The notes under the pieces were generated by a model that worked only from the letters and a program-made list of their open reading frames with translations, ran no database searches and had not been told where the DNA came from. A program made the translations under genes and the position numbers. A stretch of 6,460 nt of DNA from an uncultured Lutibacter sp. (lineage in GTDB: Bacteria; Bacteroidota; Bacteroidia; Flavobacteriales; Flavobacteriaceae): positions 1-6,460 of the forward strand of contig CAJXUO010000080.1 of the NCBI GenBank assembly GCA_913061425.1, given 5' to 3'. Shown here in pieces: positions 1 through 6,460 of this stretch (the first letter of the stretch is position 1; every line of letters starts with the position of its first letter).

Positions 1-1061
1 TTACACAGATTGACTGTGAAATGGCATTTGTAGAACAAGAAGATATTTTAAATGTATTTGAAGGATTGACGCGTCATTTATTAAAAGAAGTGAATGGTGT
101 TGAAGTTGATAAATTTCCAAGAATGCTATACGACGACGCCATGCGCTTGTATGGAAATGACAAGCCAGACATTCGTTTTGGAATGGAGTTCGGAGAATTA
201 AATGAAGTTGCTCAACACAAAGAATTCAAAGTATTTAACGATGCTGAATTGGTTGTAGGAATTGCAGTTCCTGGAGGAAATACATACACAAGAAAAGAAA
301 TTGATAAATTGATTGATTGGGTGAGGCGCCCACAAGTTGGCGCTCTTGGAATGATTTATTCTCGTTGTAACGATGATGGCTCATTTAAATCTTCAGTTGA
401 TAAGTTTTACGACCAAGAAGACTTGGCAAAATGGGCTGAAGTTACTGGTGCAAAAGCCGGTGATCTAGTATGTGTTTTATCAGGTGACACCAATAAAGTA
501 AGAGCGCAATTAAGTGCTTTACGAATGGAACTTGCAGAACGTTTAGGGTTGAGAGATCCAAAAGTATTTGCACCACTTTGGGTAATCGATTTCCCATTAT
601 TAGAGTTAGATGAAGAAACAGGACATTATCATGCAATGCATCATCCGTTTACATCTCCAAAACCAGGTCAGTTAGAACTGCTTGATACAAATCCTGGAGC
701 TGTAAAAGCAAACGCATATGATTTAGTATTAAACGGAAACGAAATTGGTGGAGGTTCTATTAGAATTCACGACAAGCAAATGCAAGCAACCATGTTAAAG
801 CATCTTGGGTTTTCTGATGAAGAAGCAAAAGCACAATTTGGGTTCTTAATGGATGCTTTTGAATATGGCGCACCACCTCACGGAGGTTTGGCATTTGGAC
901 TAGATAGATTGGTTGCTATTTTAGGCGGACAAGAAACGATTCGTGATTTCATTGCGTTTCCTAAAAATAATTCTGGACGAGATGTAATGATTGACGCTCC
1001 TGCTCCAATTGATGATGCACAGTTGACTGAATTGAGTTTGAAACTTAACTTAAAAGCTTAA
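1..1061 (+). CDS. aspS: Aspartyl-tRNA synthetase, C-terminal part (5' end outside window)
   Basis: Class II aminoacyl-tRNA synthetase that charges tRNA-Asp with aspartate in the cytoplasm. The open frame runs in from the left edge (first full codon at base 3, reading TQIDCEMAF), so the ATG at 21 is internal and not the true start. TQID marks the end of class II motif 2; the anticodon-binding OB domain and motif 1, roughly 230 residues judged from the ~585-residue family length, lie upstream. Counting from the Met at 21, residues about 68-185 are the GAD insertion domain typical of bacterial AspRS. After it come the catalytic segment [14 protein letters not shown] (238-251) and motif 3, [14 protein letters not shown] (283-296) with the ATP-binding arginine. 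The C-terminus is complete, ending after LNLKA. Whether the enzyme is discriminating or also charges tRNA-Asn cannot be judged, because the anticodon domain is missing. No frameshift or missing catalytic residue is visible in the part present. Confidence 0.97.
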   Translation, partial: TQIDCEMAFVEQEDILNVFEGLTRHLLKEVNGVEVDKFPRMLYDDAMRLYGNDKPDIRFGMEFGELNEVAQHKEFKVFNDAELVVGIAVPGGNTYTRKEIDKLIDWVRRPQVGALGMIYSRCNDDGSFKSSVDKFYDQEDLAKWAEVTGAKAGDLVCVLSGDTNKVRAQLSALRMELAERLGLRDPKVFAPLWVIDFPLLELDEETGHYHAMHHPFTSPKPGQLELLDTNPGAVKANAYDLVLNGNEIGGGSIRIHDKQMQATMLKHLGFSDEEAKAQFGFLMDAFEYGAPPHGGLAFGLDRLVAILGGQETIRDFIAFPKNNSGRDVMIDAPAPIDDAQLTELSLKLNLKA

Positions 1062-1067
1062 AGAATC

Positions 1068-1094
1068 AAATCCTACGAAAGTAGGATTTTTTAT
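1068..1094 (+). terminator. Rho-independent terminator after aspS
   Basis: A perfect 9-bp inverted repeat, AAATCCTAC (1068-1076) and GTAGGATTT (1081-1089), is closed by a GAAA loop, a stable GNRA-type tetraloop on a C-G pair. It is followed directly by a T-rich tract (T run 1087-1092, then ATT). It begins 7 bases after the aspS stop codon. This is the classic intrinsic terminator layout and should end the aspS transcript, which makes the downstream ClC gene an independent transcription unit. Confidence 0.92.
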
Positions 1095-1162
1095 TCTAGC
1101 CCTTTTTTCTATCGATGTGGTTAAGGTATAGTCGAGATTGCCATTTATTTCTACACTGTTTT

Positions 1163-1196
1163 TTTGTTAAAAATAAAATTTATTTTAATACCTTTA
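1163..1196 (+). promoter_or_regulatory. Candidate Bacteroidota-type promoter for the ClC gene
   Basis: TTTG at 1163-1166 (end of a longer T run) and TACCTTTA at 1189-1196 resemble the Bacteroidota -33 (TTTG) and -7 (TAnnTTTG) elements; only the last base of the -7 box is off. The spacing is 22 bases, at the long end of what is usual. The gene needs its own promoter because a strong terminator lies upstream. Transcription would start at or within a few bases of the ATG at 1201, implying a leaderless or nearly leaderless message. In so AT-rich a stretch a chance match is quite possible. Confidence 0.3.
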
Positions 1197-1200
1197 TAAA

Positions 1201-2982
1201 ATGCCACAAGTCAAAGTTTTAACACGATTTCTTATCTGGAAATACAAACATATTTCTGAACGAAATTTCGTTTACTTATTGAGTATTTTAGTAGGTTTGT
1301 TGGCGGGATTAGTTACGGTAACCTTAAAGAACCTTACCTATTTTATTCAATCTCTTCTTGAAGGTAAATTTATAAAAGATTACCAAACAACACTGTATTT
1401 CATTTTTCCAATTATTGGTCTTTTATTAGTGTTTATTTTTCAAAAATATATACTAAAAAAGGAAATAAGTCACGGCATAACATCAACCCTTTTTGCTATT
1501 TCAAAAAGAAACGGAATCATAGAGCGGTATAAAATTTTAGCCTCTTTAATTGCAGCTCCAATTACTGCTGGTTTTGGTGGTTCTGTAGGGTTACAAGGTC
1601 CAGCCGTAAGCACCGCTTCCGCAATTGGAGCCAATCTTTCGCAAGTGTTTCATATGAATACAAAAACACGAATGCTATTAATTGGTTGTGCAGCAGCAGG
1701 CGCAATGTCGTCAATGTTTAAAGCGCCAATTGCAGCAATTATTTTTGCAGTAGAAATTTTCAGTTTAGATTTAGCTTTCGCCTCTCTAATTCCATTATTA
1801 TTAGCCTCTATTTCCGCAGTACTAATGTCGTATTTGTTCCAAGGAACTCATGTTTTATTGGGATTTGAATTACAAGATGAATTTGTAATAAAAGATATAT
1901 TGTTTTATGTTTTTTTAGGATTGATGACAGGAATTGCATCCATATATTTTACTAAAATGTACTTCTTAATTACTGCTTTTTTTAAACGTATTAAAAACCG
2001 AATGTATAAACTGATTGTAGGTGGAATTGCAATTGGAATAATGTTATACTTTATCCCTCCTTTATATGGAGAAGGGTATAGCATGATTAATAATTTATTG
2101 GACGGAAACCATATTGCCGCTTTAGGGGAAACGCCTTTTGATGCATATACTGATAATATTTGGGTTGTAATTATGCTATTAACAGGCGTTATTATTTTTA
2201 AGGCTATTGCAATGACAACAACTTTTGCTGCAGGAGGAGTTGGAGGGATTATTATTCCAACATTATTTATGGGTAGCGCTCTAGGAAATGTAATTGCTAA
2301 AGTGATTAATAATATTGGATTAGGATTTCAAGTTTCAGAATCAAATTTCACACTTATTGGTATGACCGGATTGATGGCGGGAGTTTTGCACGCTCCATTA
2401 ACAGCGATATTTTTAATTGCAGAAATTACTGGAGGCTATGAGCTTTTTGTTCCGTTAATGATCGTAACCGCGATTTCATTTGCGGTCACTAAATATTTTA
2501 TTCCAAATTCAATTTACACTTCTGAATTAGCTAAAAAAGGGCAGTTGATAACACATAATAAAGATAATAATGTGTTGATGATGATGAACCTAGATAAAAT
2601 TATTGAAACTAATTTTAAAACAATTTCCGTTGAAGCGAATTTAGGGGAGATATTAAAAAAAGGAGTTGCAAAATCAACACGAAATATATTTCCGATTGTA
2701 AATGATGAAAAAGAATTTTTAGGAATTATTTTGTTGGATGATATTCGGAATATTATGTTTGAAACGAACCTCTACGAATCTACAAAGGTGTCAGATTTAA
2801 TGCATAGCGCTCCAGACGTAATAGATTACGATAAAGATTCTATGCAGCAAATAATGAAGAAATTTAGATATAGTGGAGCTTGGAACTTGCCAGTAATTAA
2901 AAAGGGTAAATACCATGGGTTTATTTCAAAATCCAAATTATTGACAGTTTATAGGCAGAAATTGATTGAAGTTACCCATTGA
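1201..2982 (+). CDS. ClC-family chloride channel/transporter with C-terminal CBS domain pair
   Basis: Integral inner-membrane anion channel or transporter of the ClC family, 593 residues. Residues about 20-445 form the multi-helix ClC core; about 463-520 and 528-590 are two CBS domains, cytoplasmic modules that in this family often bind adenine nucleotides and control gating. The core landmarks are recognisable but altered. The GSGIP equivalent is SHGIT (90-94), with His91 where the chloride-coordinating serine normally sits. GREGP is GLQGP (130-134), so the external gating glutamate is Gln132. The segment matching FIIEE reads FAVEI (182-186), so the internal proton glutamate is Ile186. GIFAP is GIIIP (349-353). 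The chloride-binding tyrosine appears kept as Tyr439 in SIYTSELAKK. The missing glutamates suggest uncoupled, channel-like conduction rather than H+/Cl- exchange; this is inference. The start at 1201 is well supported: an in-frame TAA lies at 1186-1188, no other ATG lies between, and the protein begins with a plausible short N-terminal helix. No Shine-Dalgarno is present. The symbol is left blank because proton-coupled clcA function is doubtful. Confidence 0.93.
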   Translation: MPQVKVLTRFLIWKYKHISERNFVYLLSILVGLLAGLVTVTLKNLTYFIQSLLEGKFIKDYQTTLYFIFPIIGLLLVFIFQKYILKKEISHGITSTLFAISKRNGIIERYKILASLIAAPITAGFGGSVGLQGPAVSTASAIGANLSQVFHMNTKTRMLLIGCAAAGAMSSMFKAPIAAIIFAVEIFSLDLAFASLIPLLLASISAVLMSYLFQGTHVLLGFELQDEFVIKDILFYVFLGLMTGIASIYFTKMYFLITAFFKRIKNRMYKLIVGGIAIGIMLYFIPPLYGEGYSMINNLLDGNHIAALGETPFDAYTDNIWVVIMLLTGVIIFKAIAMTTTFAAGGVGGIIIPTLFMGSALGNVIAKVINNIGLGFQVSESNFTLIGMTGLMAGVLHAPLTAIFLIAEITGGYELFVPLMIVTAISFAVTKYFIPNSIYTSELAKKGQLITHNKDNNVLMMMNLDKIIETNFKTISVEANLGEILKKGVAKSTRNIFPIVNDEKEFLGIILLDDIRNIMFETNLYESTKVSDLMHSAPDVIDYDKDSMQQIMKKFRYSGAWNLPVIKKGKYHGFISKSKLLTVYRQKLIEVTH

Positions 2983-3090
2983 TTTTTTGTAGTTTAGCGT
3001 TATGAAACAAGCATGTAAAATTTATTAGATTTAAGAGAATAACTAATAGCGAACAGCATGTGACCTTCAAAAAATAATAAATATAGACAC

Positions 3091-3315
3091 ATGAAATACA
3101 GCATCTTATTTTTAGCAATTCTTTCCTTCGGAAGCATTTTTTATGGTTACTTTTCTGATAGTGACGCTTCTCAAAAATTTATAGGGTTTGGAGTTGTAGG
3201 GGTGTTCTTTCTAGTAATTCCTCTTTTTTCTTATTTCCGATGGAAAGATAAAGAGGTGAAAGACTATATGATAACTAAAGAAAATCTTGATAAAATGAGA
3301 GATAAAGAAAAGTAA
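3091..3315 (+). CDS. Small two-helix membrane protein of unknown function
   Basis: A 74-residue protein that I cannot assign to a family with confidence. Two hydrophobic segments are visible, about residues 4-20 and 31-49, joined by a short polar acidic loop (SDSDAS, 22-27). A strongly charged tail (about 50-74) rich in Lys, Asp and Glu follows and is probably helical. The positive-inside rule favours a hairpin with both ends in the cytoplasm; alternatively the first segment could be an uncleaved signal anchor. There is no lipobox cysteine. The ATG at 3091 is the first start after an in-frame TGA at 3061-3063, and an A-rich leader without Shine-Dalgarno precedes it. It lies 108 bases after the ClC gene and 73 bases before mutS. 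Codon use and membrane-protein composition look like a real gene rather than a chance frame. Neither neighbour gives a clear hint to its role. Confidence 0.75.
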   Translation: MKYSILFLAILSFGSIFYGYFSDSDASQKFIGFGVVGVFFLVIPLFSYFRWKDKEVKDYMITKENLDKMRDKEK

Positions 3316-3388
3316 TTTTTCTTGATTCATATCTTATTTTTAACTCCCAAAAGTATTAAATTCGCAATTCACATCTAATTAATTAATC

Positions 3389-6001
3389 TTGACTAAAGTA
3401 AAAAAAGTGACTCCATTAATGAAGCAGTACAATGCTATAAAGGTGAAATATCCTGACGCAATGTTGCTTTTTAGAGTGGGAGATTTTTACGAAACTTTTG
3501 GTGAAGATGCTGTAAAATGTGCTAAAATTGTTGGAATTGTTTTAACAAAGAGAGGTGCAGGAAGTGAAAGTGAAATTGCCCTTGCAGGATTCCCACATCA
3601 TTCGTTAAACACCTATTTACCCAAATTAGTAAAAGCAGGATGTAGAGTTGCTATTTGTGATCAACTGGAAGATCCTAAGATGACAAAAAATATCGTAAAA
3701 CGAGGCGTCACAGAATTGGTTACTCCAGGAGTTGCCTTAAATGATGAGGTTTTACATGCCAAAACGAATAATTTTTTAGCAGCACTTCATTTTGGAAAAA
3801 GAAAATTAGGAATTTCATTTTTAGATGTTTCTACTGGCGAATTTCTAACCGCTCAAGGAAACTCAGAATATATAGATAAGTTACTTCAAAACTTTCAGCC
3901 GAGTGAAATATTGGTTCAGAAACAACATAAAGTTAAGTTTATGGAGGTTTTTGGCGATAGATTCAATCGTTTTTATTTAGATGATTGGGTTTTTAAAACC
4001 GATTACGCTCTAGAAAATTTAACAAATCACTTTAATATAAAATCTTTAAAAGGTTTTGGTATAGATGATTTGTCTGAAGGAATTATTGCCTCTGGAGCAA
4101 TCCTATTTTACCTTTCAGAAACGCAGCATAATCAATTAAAACACATTACTTCTATTAATAGAATTGCAGAAGATAATTATGTTTGGATGGATAGATTTAC
4201 GATTAGAAATCTAGAATTATATTCAGGAAATTCTATTGAATCGGTTACACTACTGGATATTATTGATCAAACGATTTCACCTATGGGAGGACGTTTGCTT
4301 AAACGTTGGTTGGCGCTTCCTTTAAAAAATGTAGAACAAATTAAACAACGCCATGAGATCGTAAAATATTTGATGGACAACGATGATTTCTATGAACTTT
4401 CTACCTATCAAATAAATCAGATTAGTGATATTGAACGATTGATATCTAAAGTTGCTACTGGAAAAATTAGCCCAAAAGAAGTCGTGTTACTAAAAGATTC
4501 TTTAAAAGCGATACTTCCAATAAAAGTTGCATCGGAAAAGAGTAATAATTCATTCTTAAAAAACATTGGAAATCAATTAGATGATTGTCAATTATTGATT
4601 CAGAAAATAACACAAACACTTGCAGAAAACGCACCTGTAAACATCAATAAAGGGAATGCAATAGCAAGTGGCGTTTCTGCTGAATTAGATGAATTAAGAG
4701 CGATTTCTACTTCAGGAAAAGGATATTTAGATGCAATGCTCCAAAGAGAAATAGAGCGCACAGGAATATCATCATTAAAAATCGCTTTTAATAATGTATT
4801 TGGTTATTATATAGAAGTTAGAAATAGGTATAAAGACAAAGTTCCTGAAGAGTGGATTCGTAAACAAACGCTTGTAAATGCTGAACGTTATATTACAGAA
4901 GAACTGAAGGAATACGAAACTAAAATCTTAGGAGCGGAAGAGAAAATTGGAAAATTAGAACTACAGTTATTTAATGATTTGGTTCAGTTTTTACTACAAT
5001 TTATTTCTCCAGTTCAAAAAAACGCACAGTTAATTGCACAAATAGATTGTTTATGTTCATTTACTAAAACGGCAAAAGACAATAATTATATCAGACCAAT
5101 AATTGATGAAAGTACTGATTTAGAAATCAAGAATGGTCGTCATCCTGTAATTGAAAAACAATTACCAATTGGTGAAGAATATATCGCGAATGATGTTGTC
5201 TTGAATAGAAATCAGCAGCAAATAATCATGATTACAGGACCAAACATGAGTGGTAAATCTGCAATTTTACGTCAAACAGCCTTAATCGTTTTATTAGCAC
5301 AAATTGGAAGTTATGTTCCTGCTCAAAACGCTAAAATTGGTGTTATAGATAAGATTTTTACAAGAGTTGGAGCGAGTGATAATATTTCTATGGGCGAATC
5401 TACTTTTATGGTAGAAATGAATGAAACAGCAAGTATCTTAAATAATTTGTCTGATAGAAGTTTAATTTTATTAGATGAAATTGGTCGAGGAACGAGTACG
5501 TATGATGGAATTTCTATTGCTTGGGCTATTGCCGAATACCTTCATGAACACCCAACCAAAGCAAAAACATTGTTTGCTACGCATTATCATGAATTAAATG
5601 ATATGACTGAAACTTTTGACCGTATCAAAAATTTCAATGTTTCAGTAAAAGAGTTGAAGGACAATGTCATTTTTCTAAGAAAATTAGTTGCCGGAGGAAG
5701 TGAGCATAGTTTTGGAATTCATGTAGCAAAATTAGCGGGAATGCCTTCGACAGTTGTGCATAAAGCACAAAAAATGTTGAAAAATTTAGAAAAAAGTCAT
5801 TCCTCTGAAGACATAAAAAACAAACTTAAAAAAGCACAAGAAAATGACTTGCAGTTAAGTTTCTTTAAACTTGACGATCCGCTTTTAGAAGATATTAAAG
5901 AAGAAATTTTATCAACAAATATTAATATTTTAACTCCAATTGAGGCGTTGATGAAATTGAACGAGATTAAACGGATGTTGACCAAAAACAATGGTAAATA
6001 A
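3389..6001 (+). CDS. mutS: DNA mismatch repair protein MutS
   Basis: MutS1-type mismatch recognition ATPase, 870 residues, full family length. As a clamp on DNA it detects mispairs and small loops and recruits MutL. The mismatch-reading motif Phe33-Tyr34-Glu35 sits in domain I (within [11 protein letters not shown]); the connector, core and clamp domains follow (about 130-570). The ATPase domain has Walker A GPNMSGKS (617-624), the GESTFMVEM signature region, Walker B with Asp696-Glu697 in [10 protein letters not shown], and the switch histidine segment ATHYHEL (730-736). Near the C-terminus QLSFF (822-826) fits the beta-clamp-binding pentapeptide pattern, and a helical tail (about 850-866) resembles the dimer/tetramer-forming end. 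The start is a TTG at 3389. An in-frame TAA at 3380-3382 leaves no earlier start, and the first ATG (3419, residue 11) would cut into the conserved TPLMKQYN segment. GTG at 3407 is a less likely alternative. The 3' end overlaps the next gene by 11 bases. No mutL is nearby. All key residues are present, so the protein should be functional. Confidence 0.97.
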   Translation: MTKVKKVTPLMKQYNAIKVKYPDAMLLFRVGDFYETFGEDAVKCAKIVGIVLTKRGAGSESEIALAGFPHHSLNTYLPKLVKAGCRVAICDQLEDPKMTKNIVKRGVTELVTPGVALNDEVLHAKTNNFLAALHFGKRKLGISFLDVSTGEFLTAQGNSEYIDKLLQNFQPSEILVQKQHKVKFMEVFGDRFNRFYLDDWVFKTDYALENLTNHFNIKSLKGFGIDDLSEGIIASGAILFYLSETQHNQLKHITSINRIAEDNYVWMDRFTIRNLELYSGNSIESVTLLDIIDQTISPMGGRLLKRWLALPLKNVEQIKQRHEIVKYLMDNDDFYELSTYQINQISDIERLISKVATGKISPKEVVLLKDSLKAILPIKVASEKSNNSFLKNIGNQLDDCQLLIQKITQTLAENAPVNINKGNAIASGVSAELDELRAISTSGKGYLDAMLQREIERTGISSLKIAFNNVFGYYIEVRNRYKDKVPEEWIRKQTLVNAERYITEELKEYETKILGAEEKIGKLELQLFNDLVQFLLQFISPVQKNAQLIAQIDCLCSFTKTAKDNNYIRPIIDESTDLEIKNGRHPVIEKQLPIGEEYIANDVVLNRNQQQIIMITGPNMSGKSAILRQTALIVLLAQIGSYVPAQNAKIGVIDKIFTRVGASDNISMGESTFMVEMNETASILNNLSDRSLILLDEIGRGTSTYDGISIAWAIAEYLHEHPTKAKTLFATHYHELNDMTETFDRIKNFNVSVKELKDNVIFLRKLVAGGSEHSFGIHVAKLAGMPSTVVHKAQKMLKNLEKSHSSEDIKNKLKKAQENDLQLSFFKLDDPLLEDIKEEILSTNINILTPIEALMKLNEIKRMLTKNNGK

Positions 6002-6449
6002 TTTAGAACAAGGTTTTTTTGGAATTGGAATTCAGAATGGGAAAACACCAGAAAATTTAGGTGTTTTGTGGCGTTCTGCTCAAAATATGGGCGCTAGTTT
6101 TATTTTTACTATTGGAAACCGCTATGCGAATCAAGCGAGTGATACAAGAAAAGCAGTAGGTGCAATGCCGTATTTTCATTACGCTACATTTGAAGATTTT
6201 TATGAGCATTTACCAAAAAGCGCCAGGCTTGTAGGTGTTGAATTAGATGACAGAGCGGTTCAGTTAGAATCTTTCGAACATCCTAGAAGATGTGTTTATT
6301 TATTAGGAGCGGAAGACAATGGTTTGTCTAAAAAAGCCATTGAAAAATCACATTTTTTAGTCAAGTTTAAATCTATAGAAAGTCTCAATGTTTCGGTTGC
6401 CGGAAGTATTGTAATGTATGACAGGCAAGCTAAGTTGAATTTTAGTTAA
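5991..6449 (+). CDS. SPOUT (TrmH/SpoU-family) RNA methyltransferase, single domain
   Basis: A 152-residue S-adenosylmethionine-dependent RNA 2'-O-ribose methyltransferase by family, with the trefoil-knot SPOUT fold. All three SpoU motifs are present: motif 1 [10 protein letters not shown] (21-30) with Asn22 and the catalytic-type Arg28; motif 2 [11 protein letters not shown] (103-113) with Glu108; and motif 3 [14 protein letters not shown] (131-144), which forms the knotted cofactor pocket. The protein is little more than the catalytic domain. It lacks the N-terminal RNA-binding extension of RlmB-type enzymes and the C-terminal extension of tRNA Gm18 TrmH, and in size it is closest to TrmL (tRNA position 34). 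The substrate cannot be named from sequence, and TrmL is only a size analogy. The ATG at 5991 lies inside the last codons of mutS (stop 5999-6001, different frame), giving an 11-base overlap and implying co-transcription and probably translational coupling. The stop at 6447-6449 is inside the window, so the gene is complete. No terminator is visible in the last 11 bases. Confidence 0.92.
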   Translation: MVNNLEQGFFGIGIQNGKTPENLGVLWRSAQNMGASFIFTIGNRYANQASDTRKAVGAMPYFHYATFEDFYEHLPKSARLVGVELDDRAVQLESFEHPRRCVYLLGAEDNGLSKKAIEKSHFLVKFKSIESLNVSVAGSIVMYDRQAKLNFS

Positions 6450-6460
6450 TTATAGTATAT

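Noticed and set aside
442..636. Open frame of 64 codons on the - strand inside aspS
   Set aside because: It lies wholly within a strongly conserved coding region on the other strand and its translation shows no recognisable motif; it is a shadow frame.
1095..1162. Search for an RNA gene or riboswitch between the aspS terminator and the ClC gene
   Set aside because: The stretch is short and AT-rich, with no cloverleaf, conserved box or strong stem that I can support.
2995..3061. Imperfect direct repeat in the gap before the small membrane protein (TAGCG...GCATGT at 2995-3016 and at 3047-3061)
   Set aside because: The shared blocks are only 5-6 bases with different internal spacing; chance is sufficient, and there is no hairpin or known operator pattern.
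2983..3090. Search for a terminator after the ClC gene
   Set aside because: The T run at 2983-2988 directly follows the stop codon but has no stem in front of it, and no convincing hairpin is seen in the gap.
3337..3364. Possible mutS promoter with TAAATTCG at 3357-3364 as a -7 box
   Set aside because: No TTTG element lies at a proper distance (only a T run 16 bases away), and the box itself deviates from TAnnTTTG; not supported.
5797..6048. Open frame of 83 codons on the - strand across the mutS / methyltransferase junction
   Set aside because: It is antisense to two well-supported genes, and its low-complexity Ser/Phe/Leu-rich translation is what reverse-reading of AT-rich Lys/Glu/Asn codons produces.

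Overview
The window looks like an ordinary core-genome segment of a low-GC member of the Bacteroidota, most likely the family Flavobacteriaceae. The reasons are an AT-rich base composition, no Shine-Dalgarno sequence in front of any of the starts, a possible Bacteroidota-type promoter (TTTG / TAnnTTTG-like), and protein sequences that read like flavobacterial AspRS and MutS. The family placement is inference, because no search was possible. All genes are on the + strand, and I found no mobile element, CRISPR array, tRNA or rRNA gene.

Layout: (1) 1-1061 is the 3' part of aspS (aspartyl-tRNA synthetase), cut by the window edge and closed by a clear hairpin-plus-U-tract terminator at 1068-1094. 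(2) 1201-2982 is a complete ClC-family chloride channel/transporter with a C-terminal pair of CBS domains, possibly preceded by its own promoter. (3) 3091-3315 encodes a 74-residue two-helix membrane protein of unknown function. (4) 3389-6001 is a complete mutS (DNA mismatch recognition ATPase) that must start at a TTG codon if the conserved N-terminus is included. (5) 5991-6449 is a complete single-domain SPOUT/TrmH-family RNA methyltransferase whose start lies inside the last codons of mutS.

The genes do not form one pathway: translation (aspS), anion transport, an unknown membrane protein, DNA repair, and RNA modification. Only mutS and the methyltransferase are physically coupled, by an 11-base overlap, and are very likely co-transcribed. 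The aspS terminator separates aspS from what follows. The gaps of 108 and 73 bases around the small membrane protein hold no convincing terminator, so read-through from the ClC gene into mutS is possible but not shown.

I see no undescribed system here. The most interesting point is the ClC protein. Both glutamates that define proton-coupled ClC exchangers are replaced (external gate Glu by Gln132, internal proton Glu by Ile186), and the chloride-coordinating GSGIP motif is also altered. This suggests an uncoupled, channel-like anion pathway controlled by the CBS domains.
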